Assembly (NCBI GenBank): GCA_034370585.1
Contig: CP139762.1
Span: 26,762,001-26,826,000, forward strand
DNA length: 64,000 bases
Direction: 5' to 3'
DNA from: Fragaria x ananassa
Taxonomy: Eukaryota; Streptophyta; Magnoliopsida; Rosales; Rosaceae
Shown: positions 24,825 through 35,841 of the stretch, in pieces
How positions within the stretch are numbered: position 1 is the first letter of the stretch
Layout: every line of letters begins with the position of its first letter
Notes under the pieces: model-generated
The model's input: only the letters and a program-made list of their open reading frames with translations
Told to the model about the DNA's origin: nothing
Databases searched by the model: none
Made by a program: the position numbers and the translations under genes

Positions 24825-25108
24825 GAATCGGAGAAATTTGACGGAATCGGAGATATTTGACAGAATCGGTGAAAGATAAGATATTTACTCCTTTAGATAT
24901 ATAGATCACTCCAAAAAAGGAGATATCGGGAGATATATCAGATATATCGCAGAGATTTTAATCCTTGGTCGTGATTGTTTCTAGTTATTCACATTTTATG
25001 GTAGACATTTATCACTCGTATTAGTCGTGTATTTATAAGAATGGTTAAGATCAGATGGCTTTAATACATATGCATATGTTGATACCCGATTGGTTAAGAT
25101 AACGCCGT

Positions 25109-25516
25109 GTACTTACCAGGCCCGGACCTGAGATTTTGAGGCCTGAGTCGAACTCTCGAAGTTGGGCCCCTAATTTTTTTTTTTATACAAAATAGCATAT
25201 AACATCCAAAAGTATTTAATTTATAATTAATAATATATGTTTATATAATTCAATCAATTGCCTTTGGGCCCCTCATCACGTGTAATTCTTCTTATTTTAG
25301 AATATTTGTCTTTAATTCATGTCAGATGTCTTCAGTTTTCATTAAGTTTTTACCTCTTTTCCATACTTGTCTGATTAATTGCATAGCCAAAAAACTATAA
25401 AAAAATAACTTTTTTTTTGGACAACTTTAAAAAAAATATTTTTAGGCCCCTTAAATTTTTGGGCCCTGAGTCACAAGACTCTTCTGTCTCTATTCAAATC
25501 CGGGCCTGGTACTTAC
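25109..25516. mobile_element. Non-autonomous hAT element (Tip100-like ends)
   Basis: The 392-bp element 25117-25508 is flanked by a perfect 8-bp duplication, GTACTTAC (25109-25116 and 25509-25516), as expected for hAT. The ends are CAGGCCCGGA and its reverse complement, and GGGCCC-rich inner arms suggest Tip100-type hAT. There is no coding sequence. Confidence 0.85.
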
Positions 25517-25574
25517 AGGTCGTGTATACATAAATTTTCAGAAAATATAACAAGTTATATTTATTACAAGGTCA

Positions 25575-25865
25575 CTTTTGGTGCTTTTACCTCGAATCTT
25601 GAAATTCCTAGTTCAATTTCAACAGAGATAATGACTGTTATTAAAACTATTGAGTTTGCTTGGGTTCGAGATTGGAAACATATTTGGTTGGAAGTTGATT
25701 CATCTTTGGTACTTGATTATGTTCGCAGACCTTCTCTTGTTCCTTGGCCTCTTCGAATTCGATGGTTGAATTGCTTATAACAAATCTCTCAGATGAATTT
25801 CAAAGCTACTCATATTTTTCGTGAAGGGAATAAAATAGCTGATACTCTGGCAAATCAAGGTACGT
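25575..25865 (+). pseudogene. LINE-type RNase H relic (second)
   Basis: The reading includes TEIMTVIKTIEFAWVRDWKH then IWLEVDSSLVLDYV, and after a stop near 25,780 it continues MNFKATHIFREGNKIADTLA NQG. This matches the RNase H domain of plant LINE elements (HIFREGNKIADTLA is the typical C-terminal motif). No intact LINE is present. Confidence 0.65.
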
Positions 25866-26359
25866 CATGTTCTGAATTGGTTGGTGGGATGAGCGTCCAT
25901 CTTTCATATTGTTGTCTTATAATAACGATGTTAGAAGTATGTCTCAATTTCGTTTTAGCTTATCTGTCATTTGTTTCGAGAGGTTTTGATTTTTTTTTTT
26001 GGTTGAAAAAAGACAAGAGGTTTTGGTTTTGATCCCCCTCCTTAGTTTCTTTTTTCTTTATTAATAAAATAGTGATCGGCGATTTAGATCATCATTGAGT
26101 AAAAAAAAAATCCTCTTGCCATTTTGACATAAAAAGTCATATTATGTACAAAAATGGGCCGGGGACTCATCCTTGTATCTTAATCATTCAAAAATTTCAC
26201 AGAATTTGTTGCAAAACGTTATGTATGTATAATCAGAAATAGAAAGAACTTAAAGGATGAATGTTACAAGTCAACTCCATTAGCTATATATATGTAAGGG
26301 TAATGCTTATGCTCCACCATACATATGGTATTATAATGTTACTACATGCATATAATCAA
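25866..26359. other. Spacer downstream of the LINE relic
   Basis: T-rich sequence and poly-A/T tracts, ending at the 3' end of the minus-strand PLAC8 gene. No gene was recognised. Confidence 0.4.
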
Positions 26360-27145
26360 CTAACGATTCATGCAGGTCTGAAGCTGTGGAGGCATTATAG
26401 CCGGCGGTGGCTGCATTGCGGCTAGTCGTCTCTGCCTATGGACGTTGCCATACCAACCTATGGTCATGTCGAGGCCCTGGTTCTGAAGGTGTCGATACTC
26501 TTGGCAGAGAGCGCATTCCTCGCAGCAATCTGCGCATGGCTTCTCCTCCAAGAAGTACTGCCCTCTCAGTCTGGTTCGATAGAATACAAACACGAGCAAC
26601 CCATCAAGCACATCATCAAACCGTATAGTGCTCCACTCACTCCACAGGCTGCACATTCAGTATGTTACTTAAGCATTATACATATGGAAATTTCGAACAT
26701 AATTCATGGTAGATCGATTAAGTTGAAATAAACTTACAAGTTGATCCCCTGTCCACAATTTCTGCGATGCGTCCAAATGTTATGCATGGACACCAACATG
26801 TTAAGCAACCTAGATGGATCACATTTAAGAAAACAGTTAGGGTTTCTTTTATAGATCTGTCGAAACAAATTAATGCATGATGTGCATTATATGTATTACA
26901 TATATATGATCGGACTTACAACTACTGAGATCTTCACAACAATCGCATAGGCCAGTGGACCAAGGGGCTGGGGAATGAGGAAGGGTCACCGGCACGACCG
27001 GAACGCCGGTGGTTGTGAGGGACTGATCATTCAAATCAAAAGGAAGGGGTGGTGCTGATGATGGTTTAATCCGAGGACTTAGGGGCGGCGCCGATGGGGC
27101 CGAAGGGAGAGACTCGTTCTGCAATTCGTCCATGCTAGAGTACAT
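26360..27145 (-). pseudogene. PLAC8 / plant cadmium resistance-like gene with frameshift
   Basis: PLAC8 proteins of the PCR/CNR type are small cysteine-rich membrane proteins of the plasma membrane, linked to metal export and organ size. Exons on the minus strand are 27145-26920, 26809-26738 and 26648-26360. Exon 1 has a proline-rich N-terminus and ends WSTGLCDCCEDLSSC. Exon 2 gives CCLTCWCPCITFGRIAEIVD. Exon 3 starts in frame as SCGVSGALYGLMMCLMGCSC. Near 26,570 it loses frame: the codons expected for a Cys-Phe stretch before YRTRLRGQYF are missing, consistent with a 7-bp deletion. The rest (CADCCEECALCQEYRHLQNQ) is in another frame. The splice sites are sound. It is probably a recent pseudogene; a sequencing error or a different splice site could also explain the shift. 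Confidence 0.7.
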
Positions 27146-28323
27146 TTGTGTATATCAGAAATGCGTCGTAACGAGAGTGAATAGAATCAATAAAGATGAT
27201 TAAATAGTTTGATTGTTCTGGGTACGTGCCTTTTGGTAAGTAAAGGTTAAGGCAACAGTTATTTACACTTCCACTAGTTTTCAGTTAGCGAAGGGATACG
27301 AATTTGGATGTACCATTTGATTAAGCAGTCGGACATGACTCATAACCAGCCCCAACTCAAAATCCTTCTTATTTACAAATTTACAATACACAGTTTTATA
27401 AGTCTCTACGTAATTAAGCAGTAGTTTTCTGGAAATTAAGGATACTAACCTTTATATCTGTGATACTTGCATGTGTGAAGTTGTTGTTAATATGTAGTTT
27501 TTCTTTTCTTTTTGTGAAGTATGTTAGTAGGTAGCAGGAGTTTCCTGGAAACTAAGGATATCTAGCATAAAACTCCTATTTGATTATCGGCTGTTTACTT
27601 AGTTTAACCACTTAGGCTTCTTATTGACCTAAACAAATTTGTTTAATTTAAATAGGATCTTTTCAATACTACGGAAGATTAAAGGAAACGAGGTATCCCT
27701 CATCAGATTAAGCCTCCATATATATATATATAGTCAGGTCAAACTTGATCAGATTAAAGGAAACATGGTATATCCTTCATTAGAATAACTAAGCGACTAG
27801 GAAATGTAGCTTAGTCTATTTGCGTATAATCTTAGTCCTAGTTAAATTTAAGCACACGCGATTTCCTTATTGTATAGTGATTATTGGTTTCCTTTAACCA
27901 TTCAGGCTTCTATATTGACCTGAACAAAATTCCTTTAAGCATTATGGAGGATTAAAAGAAACTGGGTATATATAATATATCCATTCCATGCATCAAAATC
28001 AAGCCACTACGACGTACAGATCGATAGTCGGGTCAAACTTCATATATAGCCGAACTTACTCACTAATTTCATGTGCTTTTCTTGTTAGAATACTTCAACT
28101 GTCATCTGATCTTAGAAAATGATTACAAAACCATTGTTATCCTTATGCTGATGAAGCATATAAAATTACTATATTAAGAAATGAGCTCGTTTATACAATG
28201 CAGTACGGTTCTGAAGTGGTAAGCTGAACTCTAGTGCGTGCTTATATATAATAACCAACCCCACAGCCTAGATTGGCACTAAGCAAGAAGCTAGCTAGTT
28301 ACTTTCATCTGCTAACTGAAACT
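27146..28323. other. Shared upstream region of the divergent PLAC8 pair
   Basis: 1.2 kb between two head-to-head PLAC8 genes. It contains an internal imperfect duplication (TTAGGCTTCTTATTGACCT near 27,613 and CAGGCTTCTATATTGACCT near 27,904, each followed by AGGATTAAA-type sequence) and a (TA)n tract near 27,720. TATATATAATA at 28,243 is a candidate TATA box for the right gene. No other gene was seen. Confidence 0.5.
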
Positions 28324-29269
28324 ATGAGTTCAAACAACTCCGGCCGAAATTCCGACATGGGTCAATGCCAAAAGCAACCTCCACAAGGACAATGGTCCAC
28401 TGGCCTTTTCGATTGTTTGGAGGATCGTTCAAATTGTAATAACTCACTTCCATGGGAGCTATTCACATATAGTTTCTTCCTTTCTGTATTTAACTTCCTT
28501 TTCGTGACAAAATTATCACATATTTTTTTTTTCTCTCTTTTGAATTAGGTATTTTCACTTGCTTTTGTCCATGCATGACCTTTGGGCGAATTGCGGAGAT
28601 TGTTGATAGAGGAACTACATGTATGAATACTTGACTATAAATCCTTTTAATTTCATTCATATCCAGCTCAGTTCGTGAACATATTGTTAACTTTCCATTA
28701 TATAAGTTAGCTAATTTGAATGAATTGGATATGGCAGCGTGTGCGGTGGCGGGCACGATCTACTATTTTCTGGGCGGTGTAGGCTGTGGATGGCTTTATG
28801 CTGGCTCCTATCGAACCAAAATGCGAGGACTCTTCTCACTCCCGGCAGCGCCATGCCGTGATTTTCTGGTTCATAGCTTCTTCTGTGTTTGTTCTCTTTG
28901 TCAAGAGTATAGAGAACTCAAAAATCATGGAATTGATCCCACCATAGGTAAACTACACTCAACTTAATTCCCTGCGTGCGTATATTATTGGGGCCGTCTG
29001 AATACATTAGGACCATCATGTTCACTGGTTACATAGAAAACTACTGACAGATTATGATTATGCCAAACTTGTGATTAGCTAGCGTACATTAACGTATCGA
29101 TAAATTAATCCCGATAGTAGTAGACAAACTTAAGTAGTACAAAAAATTGTTTCCACTAACGCTACCAATTACGTTGTCGACCACTTTTGAAGGGTGGCAA
29201 GCCAATGTTGAGAAGTGGAACCGAGAAGGAGTGAAGCCTCCGATGGTCGAACCGGCAATGGCACGTTAA
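28324..29269 (+). CDS. PLAC8 / plant cadmium resistance-like protein (cell number regulator family)
   Basis: Four exons (28324-28435, 28549-28620, 28738-28947, 29193-29269) give a 156-residue PLAC8 protein, the usual length. Landmarks are QWSTGLFDCLEDRSNC, the Cys-rich segment CIFTCFCPCMTFGRIAEIVD, a hydrophobic segment with GTIYYFLGGVGCGWLYAG, then YRTKMRGLF and the C-terminal CSLCQEYRELKNHGIDPTIG. The canonical CCXXXXCPC is changed to CIFTCFCPC, and CxDCCxH is replaced by CRDFLVHSFF. Two metal-site cysteines are therefore missing and the binding behaviour may differ. The ATG at 28324 is the first in frame. The gene lies head-to-head with a damaged paralogue, pointing to an inverted duplication. 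Confidence 0.88.
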
Positions 29270-29994
29270 TCGTCGAACCGGCAACATATGGCATGTAACG
29301 TCAACATCCTTTTGTGTGTTTGATTTGGTTATCAGCTTAGTATTTGGCTATTTGCAAGTGTTTGATTTGATTAGCAAGCAATATTTCACACCGTGGTGGT
29401 TTATGGCATGCTCTTTTGGATTCTAAATCATGATCAGTAATACAAATGTTTGTAATTTTGGATTATAGTGAGATTCACTCTTTTGGTTAGTGGAAAGTCT
29501 CCATAGTTGTAGTATTTGTATGTTTGTAAGTTTGTATCTTTTCAAAAAAAAGTTTGTAAGTTTGTATTATAACTTGATTCACTCTATTGGTTGATAAGAA
29601 TTCATCAAAGTTTGGAAAATAATGGAGAATGCAAGAACTCGGTATATTTGACTATTAGGGGTCCAAAGTCGAAAATTCTTCTACGCACCAAAATACAAGT
29701 GAACAGAGTAATTAAAATGTAATATTTTTATCGGGTCATCCACGCGCATTATCATGCATATATACTAATATCGTTAACAAAAATGAAACCTAAAAAAATA
29801 ACTCTAAGCGTTTCTGACACATGCTGTGAGGACCCGAGGTAGAAGAAGATGTACTCTTATTATAGACATTTAATTTGATCAGATCAAAAATAAAAATAAA
29901 AAGAAGAAATTTAAAGTCTCTAGTCTTCATTCAATCTTCCCACACAACGATTTAAGAACATACAAATACAACTTAATGCGTAAAATCCGCTCCT
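29270..29994. other. Spacer between PLAC8 gene and hAT-like element
   Basis: AT-rich sequence with a short TTTGTAAGTTTGTAT repeat near 29,525-29,570. No gene was recognised. Confidence 0.5.
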
Positions 29995-30922
29995 CTCAAA
30001 ACCTAGGAAGAACGGAAGCGTGAAAGCGGTCACGTTTCGCGCTTCGGAAGCGGAAGCGCGCCGGAAGCGCGTGGAAGCGCAAGGAAGCGCGATTCCGGAA
30101 ATTAGCTGGTTGGGGACGCGGCGGAAGCGCGCGCTTCCAGATTGGAAGCTTCGCTCTAGAAAATAACACGGAAGCGTGAGGGAAAACCTTCTTCTGCTCT
30201 CCCTTGACCCCTTCCTCCATCTCCTCCGTCACACCTCCTTCTTCTCCCGACCTCGCCCCATCGTTTCCAGCGCCACCAAGGAGCCGATCAAGGAGGCCGG
30301 CCGGATTCGGTGAAGATAGTGATGGAGCTAGGTGGAGGCGGAGATCGATGGTACGGTGATGGTTATGGTGGTGGAGGTGGAGATCGATGGTGATGGTGAC
30401 GGTGACGGTGGAGATCGATGGTGTTGGTGATGGAGGGGGAGGCAGAGATGATGCTATATGGAGGTGGAGGCGGCGGTGACGGTATGAAGGTGGCGGTGAC
30501 GGCGATGGAGGTGGAGGCGGATCCGGAGATGGTAATGGAGGTGGAGGTGGTTGGGCAGATGAAGAAGAAGAGGGTGGCAGTGGTTGGACAGACGAAGAAG
30601 AAGAAGAAGAAGAGAAGAAGAAGAGGGTGGCACGTGCATGGTTGGGCAGAGAGAGAAGAAGTATAGAAGAAGAAGAAAAAGAAAAGAGAGAGAGAAGGAG
30701 AGAGGGGGTAGCAGTCGAAGAAGAAGAGAAGAAGAAGAGAGAGAGGATACGTTTTAATTTTTTTTTAAAAAAAATATATATATATATAATTTTATTTTAT
30801 TTTATTTTGACACTTCCAAAACGCTTCCGCGTTTCTAAATTTTGAAAAATCGCGCTTCCACGCTTCCAGACGCTTCCGCTTCCGCGTTCCCGCTTCCGTT
30901 TCCGTGCTACGTAGCTCAAAAC
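29995..30922. mobile_element. Non-autonomous hAT-type element with GGAAGCG subterminal repeats
   Basis: The element 30003-30914 (912 bp) is flanked by a perfect 8-bp duplication, CTCAAAAC (29995-30002 and 30915-30922). The left end CTAGGAAGAACGGAAGCG matches the right end, in reverse complement CTACGTAGCACGGAAACG, at most positions. Both subterminal regions are packed with GGAAGCG copies (about ten left, about seven right) pointing inward, a layout known for hAT transposase-binding sites. The interior holds a GGTGATGG-type repeat and a purine-rich GAAGAA tract, and I see no credible gene. Confidence 0.75.
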
Positions 30923-31733
30923 TATAAGTCTCATGCAGTTCGATCAAGTGCATTTAGTACAAATCTTTCATAAATGGACGGTTGTGTTGATTTACTAAAC
31001 TCTCTGACATATGACCTCAATTTATGATAAAATACACAACCAACAAGAATGACAAAATAAAACCACTTTTAAACTCTTACCAGCTGATTCATGCATGTGG
31101 AGCGCTTGAGACACAAACATGAGAAGATATTTGAACCAGATATTAGAACCATGATGAAGATGAGCAAATTCTACAAGATGGTCAGCTACAAAATTGTCTT
31201 GACGATCAAGAGGACGGAACCAAAAATTGAATCTAGGTGGGACTTGAATTTTTTATTAAAAAAAATTGACAGTTTGAAAGCAATTTCTATGTCAAAAACC
31301 GCACCTATAACAAATTCTTACGTCAAAACTTATGGTAAGTTATTGATTTTGTGAGTAGTCCCGTGCATATGTACGGGGGTAAAAGGTTAGTATTGTATAG
31401 ATGTAAAACATAGCTCAGCAAATTTACAAGAATGAATACTTACAATTGAGATGAAAAAGAATTTATATAGTAGAAACTAGAAAGTGAGATACTTACCAAA
31501 AACAAAACAAAGTCGGACACTTGAAATGGGATGGTATGAGATAGAACTTGACTGTGACTTCATCTAAACACATATGCACTATAATCAGATAACTATATGT
31601 AGTTTTTTTTTTCCCAAAAAAATTAGGGTGAGACTTGAGTCCCAGGCATTGAATTCGCCCCTGTTCACGATGAATATGCCTAAATCTAACATAAGCACTT
31701 GGAGAGTTGGAGGGAAAGTTCACATATATCATA
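30923..31733. other. Spacer left of the satellite array
   Basis: AT-rich sequence. No gene or element could be supported. Confidence 0.4.
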
Positions 31734-32161
31734 CATCAGGCTTCAGATTCTCTAAGGGACCGATGTGACTTATATGACCGAATCAATAGAAGTGATAAAT
31801 TTAGACCTGTAACTTATTACTGAATTGGTCATTTTTTCAAATTCAAATACAAACACCAGGCTTTGGATTCTCCAAGGGATCGATGTGCCCAGTAAACATC
31901 AAAAGCATTTAGAAGTGATAATTTTGGACTTGTAAACTATTACCGAATTGGTCATTTTTTCAAATTCAATAACATGCATACACCAGGGTTCGGATTCTCC
32001 AAGGGACCGATGTGTCCTGCACACATCAAATGCATTTAATTTGATTCCTTCATAAATGACCGAATTGATGGAAGTGATAATTTTGGACTCGTAAACTATT
32101 ACCGAATCGGTCATGTTTTCAAATTTAATTATTTACACCAAATTTTGGACTGATGTGCCTA
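31734..32161. repeat. ~155-bp satellite array, left part
   Basis: Units recur with spacings of 123 and 159 bp, each containing GGATTCTCCAAGGGACCGAT, TGATAATTTTGGACTTGTAA and TTACCGAATTGGTCAT. The array breaks inside a unit at 32,161 and resumes at 55,712, which dates the CACTA insertion after the array. Confidence 0.85.
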
Positions 32162-32740
32162 CACTACAGGAAATATCGTCTTAGCTAACGGAAAAAAATA
32201 ATTTTGTCAGCTAAGTTCGTCTTCGTCGACGGAAACATAACCTTCGTATAGGACACCACAACTGTCGTCTAAGATCTATTTAGGTGACGAAAAATGACTG
32301 TCGAGGATGTCCGTCAACTGAGATATTTTTATCTGACGAAACAACATTCATCGTCTAAGTTCTGTCGACTTAGTAAATCCTATACGACGAATATTTTCCG
32401 TCGGCAATTTTTCGTCAGTTTAGTAAGTCTTAGGCGACGGAAACTGACTGACGACACCCTCCGTCGACTAAGATCTTCCTAGGCGACGACACATTTCCGT
32501 CGGTAAGGCTGGTCTTGTGCGACGAACCATTTTCCGTCGGTTTAGTGAGTCCTGGATGACGAACCCTGTGTCGTCGGTTAATTAATTCTTGGGCGACGAA
32601 TATGTCTATCTTAGCCGATGCTTTGTCCCGTCGACTAAGAAATGTCATTATTGTCTGACACAACGCAGAACAAATATATTTATTTGCCGACGCCTTTTGT
32701 CTTAGGCGACGAAATATTCCATCGACTAAGTAAACACATC
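32162..32740. repeat. CACTA left subterminal repeat region
   Basis: About twenty short motifs of the type TTAGGCGACGRA and CCGTCGRCTAAG in alternating orientation lie within 580 bp of the CACTA terminus. These are probable transposase-binding sites. Confidence 0.8.
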
Positions 32741-33242
32741 ATTAATTTATACAACTTCATCCCAGAAGAGAACACATCATTAATTTATACAACTTCTGCC
32801 CAGAAGAGAACACAGATGAAGGCCATAGTTTCTGCCCAGAAGAGAACGAATACATCTAGTTTTGGAAGCTTTTCTTTATGAATTTGATAGATCTTCAAGA
32901 GCTGCTTCTCTCCTAATTGGTATGTAACTACTTTAATTCATCTACTTTCTCCATTTAGGCATATTTTCCAGTGAAATTTCCAGCGACTTTGCCGGTCCAA
33001 TTTTGATGGAATGTTGCTTACTTGTGAGGATAATATAATTACTAGATTGTTTGATGCATGCATGATATATGTAACTTTGATAGTGTATATACATGTTGAA
33101 ATTAAGGGTGAAATTTTTACAGTGTATATATATATATAGCTTTTGTGTGTATAATATGTTTGTATAATCTGTGTGTATACGTATACTATATATGTTTGTA
33201 TATATGTGTATAATATTATATATATATATATATATATATTTT
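32741..33242. other. CACTA interior, short repeats only
   Basis: Three direct copies of CCCAGAAGAGAACACA-type sequence (32,762-32,850) are followed by AT-rich sequence ending in a (TA)n tract at about 33,220. No gene was recognised. Confidence 0.5.
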
Positions 33243-33625
33243 TCAGATACGGACCTCCTTATTTATTTAAAAGGTACGGATTTCTTTAATTGACATACTT
33301 TTCGATCATATTTACTCATCTCAACCATTCATCTTTTAGGTATATATGAGTAGATCATCTCTACAAAATTTTAGTCAAATTGATAATCATTAAGATATTC
33401 AAAATTGTGAATTACACGAACGGCTCATGTTGAACAAATTTGGTTCGTTCATTGTAATCATATAGTTTCGATACCTTAACGATTATCAACTTGGTTGAAA
33501 ATTTGTAGAGATGATCTACTTATATATACCTATAATGTGAATGGTTAAGATGAGAAAATATGATCTAAAAGTGGGTCAATTAAGAAAATCCGTACTTTTT
33601 GAATAAATAAGCTATTTAGACCTGA
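33243..33625. repeat. Fold-back element A in TA microsatellite
   Basis: Two arms of about 160 bp are inverted copies: the left has TACGGATTTCTTTAATTGAC and AGTAGATCATCTCTACA, and the right mirrors both. It lies between (TA)n tracts and shares its core with the fold-backs at 34,192 and 34,660. Confidence 0.8.
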
Positions 33626-33634
33626 TAATGTGTG

Positions 33635-33679
<45 letters not shown>

Positions 33680-33682
<3 letters not shown>

Positions 33683-34171
33683 CAGATTGCTTACAGTCCC
33701 CCCTGTGATACTCCAACCGCCCCACGAATTCGTTATTCCTAAATGAGTCTTGAAGGGTATAACGAACATACCCTGTCTCAACATTGGATCAAGAACAGGA
33801 TCAGAGGGATCAAAAACGGCTAATTCGTATAGAGCTATAGAACCGGCCCAACCAGCAACCAGAGCTGTATGCATTATATGGACAGCAATCAAACGACCGA
33901 GATCATTCAATACGACTGTATGAACACCATACCAAGGCAAACCCATGGAAATACCCCTTTATCAACGAAAAATAGACACAATGTAACTTTATTGCATTGG
34001 AAAAAGCTATGCTCTGGACCCCCTTTTTTAGGGGATTCTCTCGGGGAAATGATTAATATTTGTTTGATGATTTTCGTAATAATTACTTTTAGTAATAATG
34101 AAACTATTTTGTTCATAGGAACAAAAAGAAGCAGATCTATTCTATACCCGATAAGTAATAATACACAATGG
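33680..34171 (-). pseudogene. psbB: Nuclear plastid DNA (NUPT): 5' part of psbB (CP47) and upstream spacer
   Basis: Minus-strand translation from 33946 begins MGLPWYGVHTVVLNDLGRL and continues LVAGWAGSIALYELAVFDPS and ITNSWGGWSITGG, which is the N-terminus of chloroplast CP47 of photosystem II. It stops at residue ~89, where it joins a (TA)n tract. Bases 33,947-34,171 resemble the plastid region upstream of psbB. Several residues differ from the near-invariant plastid protein (for example Gly for Arg at position 7). The copy has therefore been evolving in the nucleus without selection. TA or TG microsatellites lie on both sides. Confidence 0.9.
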
Positions 34172-34191
34172 TAGTGTGTGTATATATATAT

Positions 34192-34594
34192 AGCTCTTAC
34201 ATTAAGGGATCCTTTATTTTGGTTTATATGAGGGATGAGGGATTACATCAACTTTTCGATCACAAAATCACATCTCTACCGTTCAATATGTAGTTCTATA
34301 TAAGTAGATCACTTATGCAAATTTTCAGAAATTTTGGTAATCGTTAAGGCATTCAAAACTACGATTTATAATCATAAGCATGAACGGTTCATGTTTGGCA
34401 GATTTGGTTCGTTCATTGATTTAATCTTATTCGACACCTTAACGATCACCAAATTGGCTGAAAATTTGCAAAATTGATCTATATATAAGGACCAACAAAC
34501 TGAACGGTGGAGATTCAAAAATATAATCGAAAAGTTGGCGTAATCCCCCATCTCTCATATAAACCAAAATAAAGGATCCCTTAGTGGAAGAGCC

Positions 34595-34596
<2 letters not shown>
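34192..34596. repeat. Fold-back element B in TA microsatellite
   Basis: The left arm starts GCTCTTACATTAAGGGATCC and the right arm is its near-perfect inverse ending GGATCCCTTAGTGGAAGAGC. The inner core has CTTTTCGATC and CTTAACGATCACCAAATTGG. It is flanked by (TA)n on both sides, with (TG)n following on the right. Confidence 0.82.
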
Positions 34597-34640
<44 letters not shown>

Positions 34641-34659
34641 ATATATATTATTTTTTTTA

Positions 34660-35055
34660 GCTGCGGATGTCCGCACCAATAGTTTTGATGCAGATTTTTA
34701 TTTTTACACCACTTTTCGATCGAATTTTCTCATCTCCATCGTCTAGTGTCTAGATAATATTGTGTAGATCATCTCTGTAAAATTTCAGCCAATTTGATAA
34801 TCGTTAAGGCTCTCAAACTCGAAAAACCAATGGATGGACTGAATTCTGTCAAATATGAACCGTTCATGTTTGTAACAGAAAGACGTCATTTCGAGGGCCT
34901 TAACGATTACCAAATTGGCTGAAATTTTGCAGAGATGATCTACCCAATATTATCTAGATACTAGACAGTGGAGATGAGGAAATTCGATCGAAAAGTGGTG
35001 CACAAATGAAAATCCGCACCAAAACCATTGGTGCGGACGTTCGCAACTGCGAAGG
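34660..35055. repeat. Fold-back element C in TA/TG microsatellite
   Basis: Inverted arms of about 170 bp: GCGGATGTCCGCACCAAT left, GGTGCGGACGTTCGCA right. The core CACTTTTCGATCGAATTTTC and TTAACGATTACCAAATTGGC is shared with A and B. It is flanked by (TG)n and (TA)n. Confidence 0.82.
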
Positions 35056-35059
35056 ACTG

Positions 35060-35835
35060 TGTGTGTGTGTGTGTATATATATATATCTTTAGCTTTTGTA
35101 TGTATGATTAATAATTATGTGAATAATATGTTTATCAAATTTTTGTTTTCATGCAAATCATTTGTGTATTCAAATGATAAAAAATAAAATAATGAATCAT
35201 GTAATTAAGAATTATAATATTCTTATACATTATATTGGTACCCTTAGAAATCTTGTTCGAGAACCATTATGTTACGACTATGTCTAACAAAATGGGTTTC
35301 GAATTGTCCCATATTTGGACAGCTTGGGAGCATATGGCATTGAGATTCGTTTGTTGTTGGTGCGTATTGTTTTCGGTTGTGGGTATATATATTTCGACAT
35401 GATCTTCCTTTATTCCTCAAGTGCATACTAGGTATAGATATTCGTGCATTTGGGGAACTGTAGGTAGATGCTGCCCAAATTTTCTCACATATGCGAATTC
35501 GAAATGCCCCAACAACAAACGAAATCACAATGTCATGTGCTCTCAAACGGGATTAGGGCCCTAACCAAAGGTATAAGGTGAAGATTAAGCGATATGAACA
35601 ATGTACATTAATAGATCTAGATCAGAATCTCTTAGTCGATGGATAGAGATCGAGCTCTAGTTTGCTCTTAAGTTCCTTCTCGGTTTGATTCTCTTTTCTT
35701 CTTCTTTTCGTTCTGTTTTTTGTTCAATTGTAACTCGATTTTGATTTCTGTTCGTGTACGTGTGATTTTGAATTGGATAATTTTCGTAAATGTTGGTTTG
35801 AATCATTTTTTTCTCGTTCGTAGGTTCTATTCTAT
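35060..35835. other. CACTA interior, unassigned
   Basis: AT-rich sequence with one minus-strand open stretch of about 100 codons (35,546-35,244) that I do not recognise. The part next to 35,840 ends in a plausible intron acceptor for the MuDR exon. Confidence 0.4.
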
Positions 35836-35841
35836 TGTTAG

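Larger units (their letters stand above)
23411..24885. repeat. Degenerate ~19-bp minisatellite (GGAGATATTTGACAGAATC), split by Cassandra
   Basis: Imperfect units of GGAGATATTTGACRGAATC run up to 23,534 and resume at 24,825. The Cassandra array therefore inserted into this minisatellite. The 5-bp GAATC repeats in the host unit, so it is weaker proof of a target duplication than usual. Confidence 0.65.

Noticed and set aside
30418..30845. Gly/Lys-rich open readings in the hAT-like element
   Set aside because: They come from GGTGATGG and GAAGAA simple repeats, not coding sequence.
33545..33946. Functional psbB gene
   Set aside because: Only the first ~89 codons exist, with changes at invariant sites, and the reading runs into a (TA)n repeat. 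It is nuclear plastid DNA.
35244..35546. 100-codon minus-strand reading
   Set aside because: No recognisable motif, and it lies in AT-rich transposon interior. It could not be tied to a family.
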